From assembly GCF_040782645.1 (NCBI RefSeq), contig NZ_CP160403.1, positions 4,809,001 to 4,873,000 of the forward strand: a DNA stretch of 64,000 nucleotides, given 5' to 3'. Every line of letters starts with the position of its first letter. Positions within the stretch are counted from its first letter, which is position 1. This document shows, piece after piece, positions 62,682 through 64,000 of this stretch. The notes below the pieces were generated by a model, which did not search any database, had not been told where the DNA came from, and was given only the letters and a program-made list of their open reading frames with translations. Origin of the DNA: Streptomyces sp. HUAS ZL42. GTDB lineage: Bacteria > Actinomycetota > Actinomycetes > Streptomycetales > Streptomycetaceae. The position numbers were made by a program, and so were the translations under genes.

Positions 62682-63575
62682 CTAGGTGAGCTGTGTGGTC
62701 CTCAGCAGGGTCATGCCCACGACCAGGGTCAGGACCAGGGCACATGTGCCGTACTGGACGAGGAGGCGGCGCCCGCGCGGGGCGTGGACCATGCCGTAAC
62801 CGACGGCGACGCCGGCCACCAGGCCGCCGATATGGGCCTGCCAGGCGATGTTGAAGCCCGGGCTGAACGTGAAGATCAGGTTGATCACCAGCAGCGCGAT
62901 CATCGGTCGCATGTCGTATCGCTGCCGGCGCATGAGGACGGCCATCGCACCGAAGAGGCCGAAGATGGCGCCGGACGCCCCGAGCGAGGGCTGGTTGGCG
63001 GCGGCGAGAAGGTACGTCAGCGCACTGCCCGCGAGGCCGGAGACGACGTAGAGCGCGATGTAGCGAGCGCGGCCGAGGGCGGCCTCCAGGGGGCCGCCGA
63101 TCCACCACAGGCTGAGCATGTTGAACAGGATGTGGATGTAGCTGCCGTGCAGGAACATCGACGTCAGCAGCCGGTACCACTGTCCCTCCGCGACGCCCTC
63201 GACATCGCCGAGCAGCGGGACATAGGCCCGTCCGATGAGGTCGAAGCTGTCGGTGAAGCGGTCGCCCACCGACAGCTGGACGAGGAAGACGGCCAGACAG
63301 ACGCCGATCAGGACCTTGGTGACGAGACGGGGGTCGGCGCTGACGGTGCCGCCGGCGAGGGTGCGCGGCTGTGCGGCCGCGGGTGGGTGTCCCGTGCCGG
63401 AGCCGGTGCGGACGCACTCCGGGCACTGGAAGCCGACGGAGGCGCTGACCATGCACTCGGGGCAGATGGGACGCTCGCAGCGCGTGCAGCGGACGCCGCT
63501 CTCACGGTCGGGGTGGCGATAGCACACGGGCAGGCTGCTCTGGGCGTCCTGCTGACTGCCGGGAGCCTGGTCCAT
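62682..63575 (-). CDS. Rhomboid family intramembrane serine protease with zinc-ribbon N-terminus
   Basis: 297 residues. An N-terminal Cys-rich segment (CYRH, RCTRCERPICPECM, QCPECV) resembles a B-box/zinc ribbon. Seven membrane helices follow, with the rhomboid dyad S201 in GASGAIFG and H248 in AHIGGLVAG. The conserved MFLHGSYIHILFNMLSLW loop is also present. It would cleave membrane-protein substrates within the bilayer; substrates are unknown. Confidence 0.93.
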   Translation of the reverse strand: MDQAPGSQQDAQSSLPVCYRHPDRESGVRCTRCERPICPECMVSASVGFQCPECVRTGSGTGHPPAAAQPRTLAGGTVSADPRLVTKVLIGVCLAVFLVQLSVGDRFTDSFDLIGRAYVPLLGDVEGVAEGQWYRLLTSMFLHGSYIHILFNMLSLWWIGGPLEAALGRARYIALYVVSGLAGSALTYLLAAANQPSLGASGAIFGLFGAMAVLMRRQRYDMRPMIALLVINLIFTFSPGFNIAWQAHIGGLVAGVAVGYGMVHAPRGRRLLVQYGTCALVLTLVVGMTLLRTTQLT

Positions 63576-63701
63576 GAGATCCCCTAGGTCGTCGTGTGCA
63601 ATGCGATGCCCCGCCCATCCTTACGGACGAGCGGGGCAATAGGTTCCCTGCCGGGAAATTCCGGCGTCCGGAGCAGGGGTCCTGGCGTCCCAGGGCCTGT
63701 C

Positions 63702-64000
63702 CTAGCGCTTCTCGACGACGACCGACTCGATGACCACGTCGTTGAGCGGGCGGTCGGTGCGCGGGTTGGTCCGGGTCTCCGCGATGGCGTCGATGACCTT
63801 CTGGCTCGCCGCGTCGGTGACCTCGCCGAAGATGCTGTGCTTGCGGTTCAGCCAGGCCGTCGGGGAGACGGTGATGAAGAACTGCGAGCCGTTGGTGCCC
63901 GGGCCGGCGTTGGCCATGGCCAGCAGGTACGGCTTGTCGAAGCGCAGGTCCGGGTGGAACTCGTCCTCGAACTGGTAGCCGGGACCACCGGTGCCGTTGC
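63702..64000 (-). CDS. Peptidyl-prolyl cis-trans isomerase (cyclophilin), N-terminus cut by right edge
   Basis: The visible C-terminal 99 residues are cyclophilin: [39 protein letters not shown], then [20 protein letters not shown] and the FGEV loop contain the catalytic-site residues. It catalyses prolyl isomerisation during protein folding. The start codon is beyond the window. Confidence 0.93.
   Translation of the reverse strand, partial: NGTGGPGYQFEDEFHPDLRFDKPYLLAMANAGPGTNGSQFFITVSPTAWLNRKHSIFGEVTDAASQKVIDAIAETRTNPRTDRPLNDVVIESVVVEKR

Overview
The window is a very GC-rich actinobacterial chromosome segment, almost certainly Streptomyces. The support is GTG/TTG starts with GGAGG-type ribosome sites, strong third-position G/C bias, a bacterial proteasome activator gene, a Streptomyces K15-type DD-transpeptidase, crgA, class E sortases and PASTA kinases. 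From memory the gene order resembles the core region just left of oriC in S. coelicolor. Two perfect parS sites (21178-21191 and 40787-40800) and several DnaA-box clusters fit an origin-proximal position.

Layout. 1-8449: end of an acyl-CoA dehydrogenase, M18 aminopeptidase, small membrane protein, LURP-one-like protein, nitrilase-family amidase, mycothiol-dependent-type enzyme, an MFS transporter with its GntR regulator, a secreted DD-peptidase and an HIT protein. 8547-12101: first branched-chain 2-oxoacid dehydrogenase operon (E1alpha-E1beta-E2). 12489-16098: two divergent membrane Ser/Thr kinases, then the proteasome activator Bpa and a PadR regulator. 17510-23498: secreted protein, quinone oxidoreductase, drug-type ABC exporter and molybdenum cofactor genes. 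23544-27784: second branched-chain dehydrogenase operon with a divergent Lrp/AsnC regulator. 27796-31750: TetR regulator, 3-hydroxyacyl-CoA dehydrogenase and PaaN. 31970-40774: rRNA/tRNA methyltransferase family protein, DUF5819/HTTM pair, acyl-CoA dehydrogenase, rhodanese, J-domain protein, DUF2252 protein and epimerase.

40786-49030 looks accessory. It holds a GH10-CBM13-GH62 bifunctional xylan-degrading enzyme, a decayed GH74 gene, a decayed FAH-family gene, an intact RICIN-GH74 xyloglucanase and long gene-poor stretches. It ends at a perfect 38-bp palindrome and a tRNA-Leu gene.

49575-57690 is the conserved growth and signalling operon fhaA-fhaB-pstP-rodA-pbpA-pknB: FHA readers, phosphatase and PASTA kinase beside the SEDS glycosyltransferase and its partner transpeptidase. 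57793-62021 is a leftward operon of a DUF881 protein, three class E sortases, a 53-residue membrane protein and a glutamine amidotransferase. It is followed by divergent crgA, a rhomboid protease and a peptidyl-prolyl isomerase cut by the right edge.

The most useful regulatory reading concerns a palindrome, ACCGA-N4-TCGGT. It occurs exactly 57 nt upstream of both the second bkd operon and the 3-hydroxyacyl-CoA dehydrogenase gene, on either side of a TetR gene, suggesting one small catabolic regulon. I found no CRISPR array, prophage, complete insertion sequence or recognisable defence system. The strongest candidates for something undescribed are regulatory or chromosomal-organisation signals rather than a new enzyme system.
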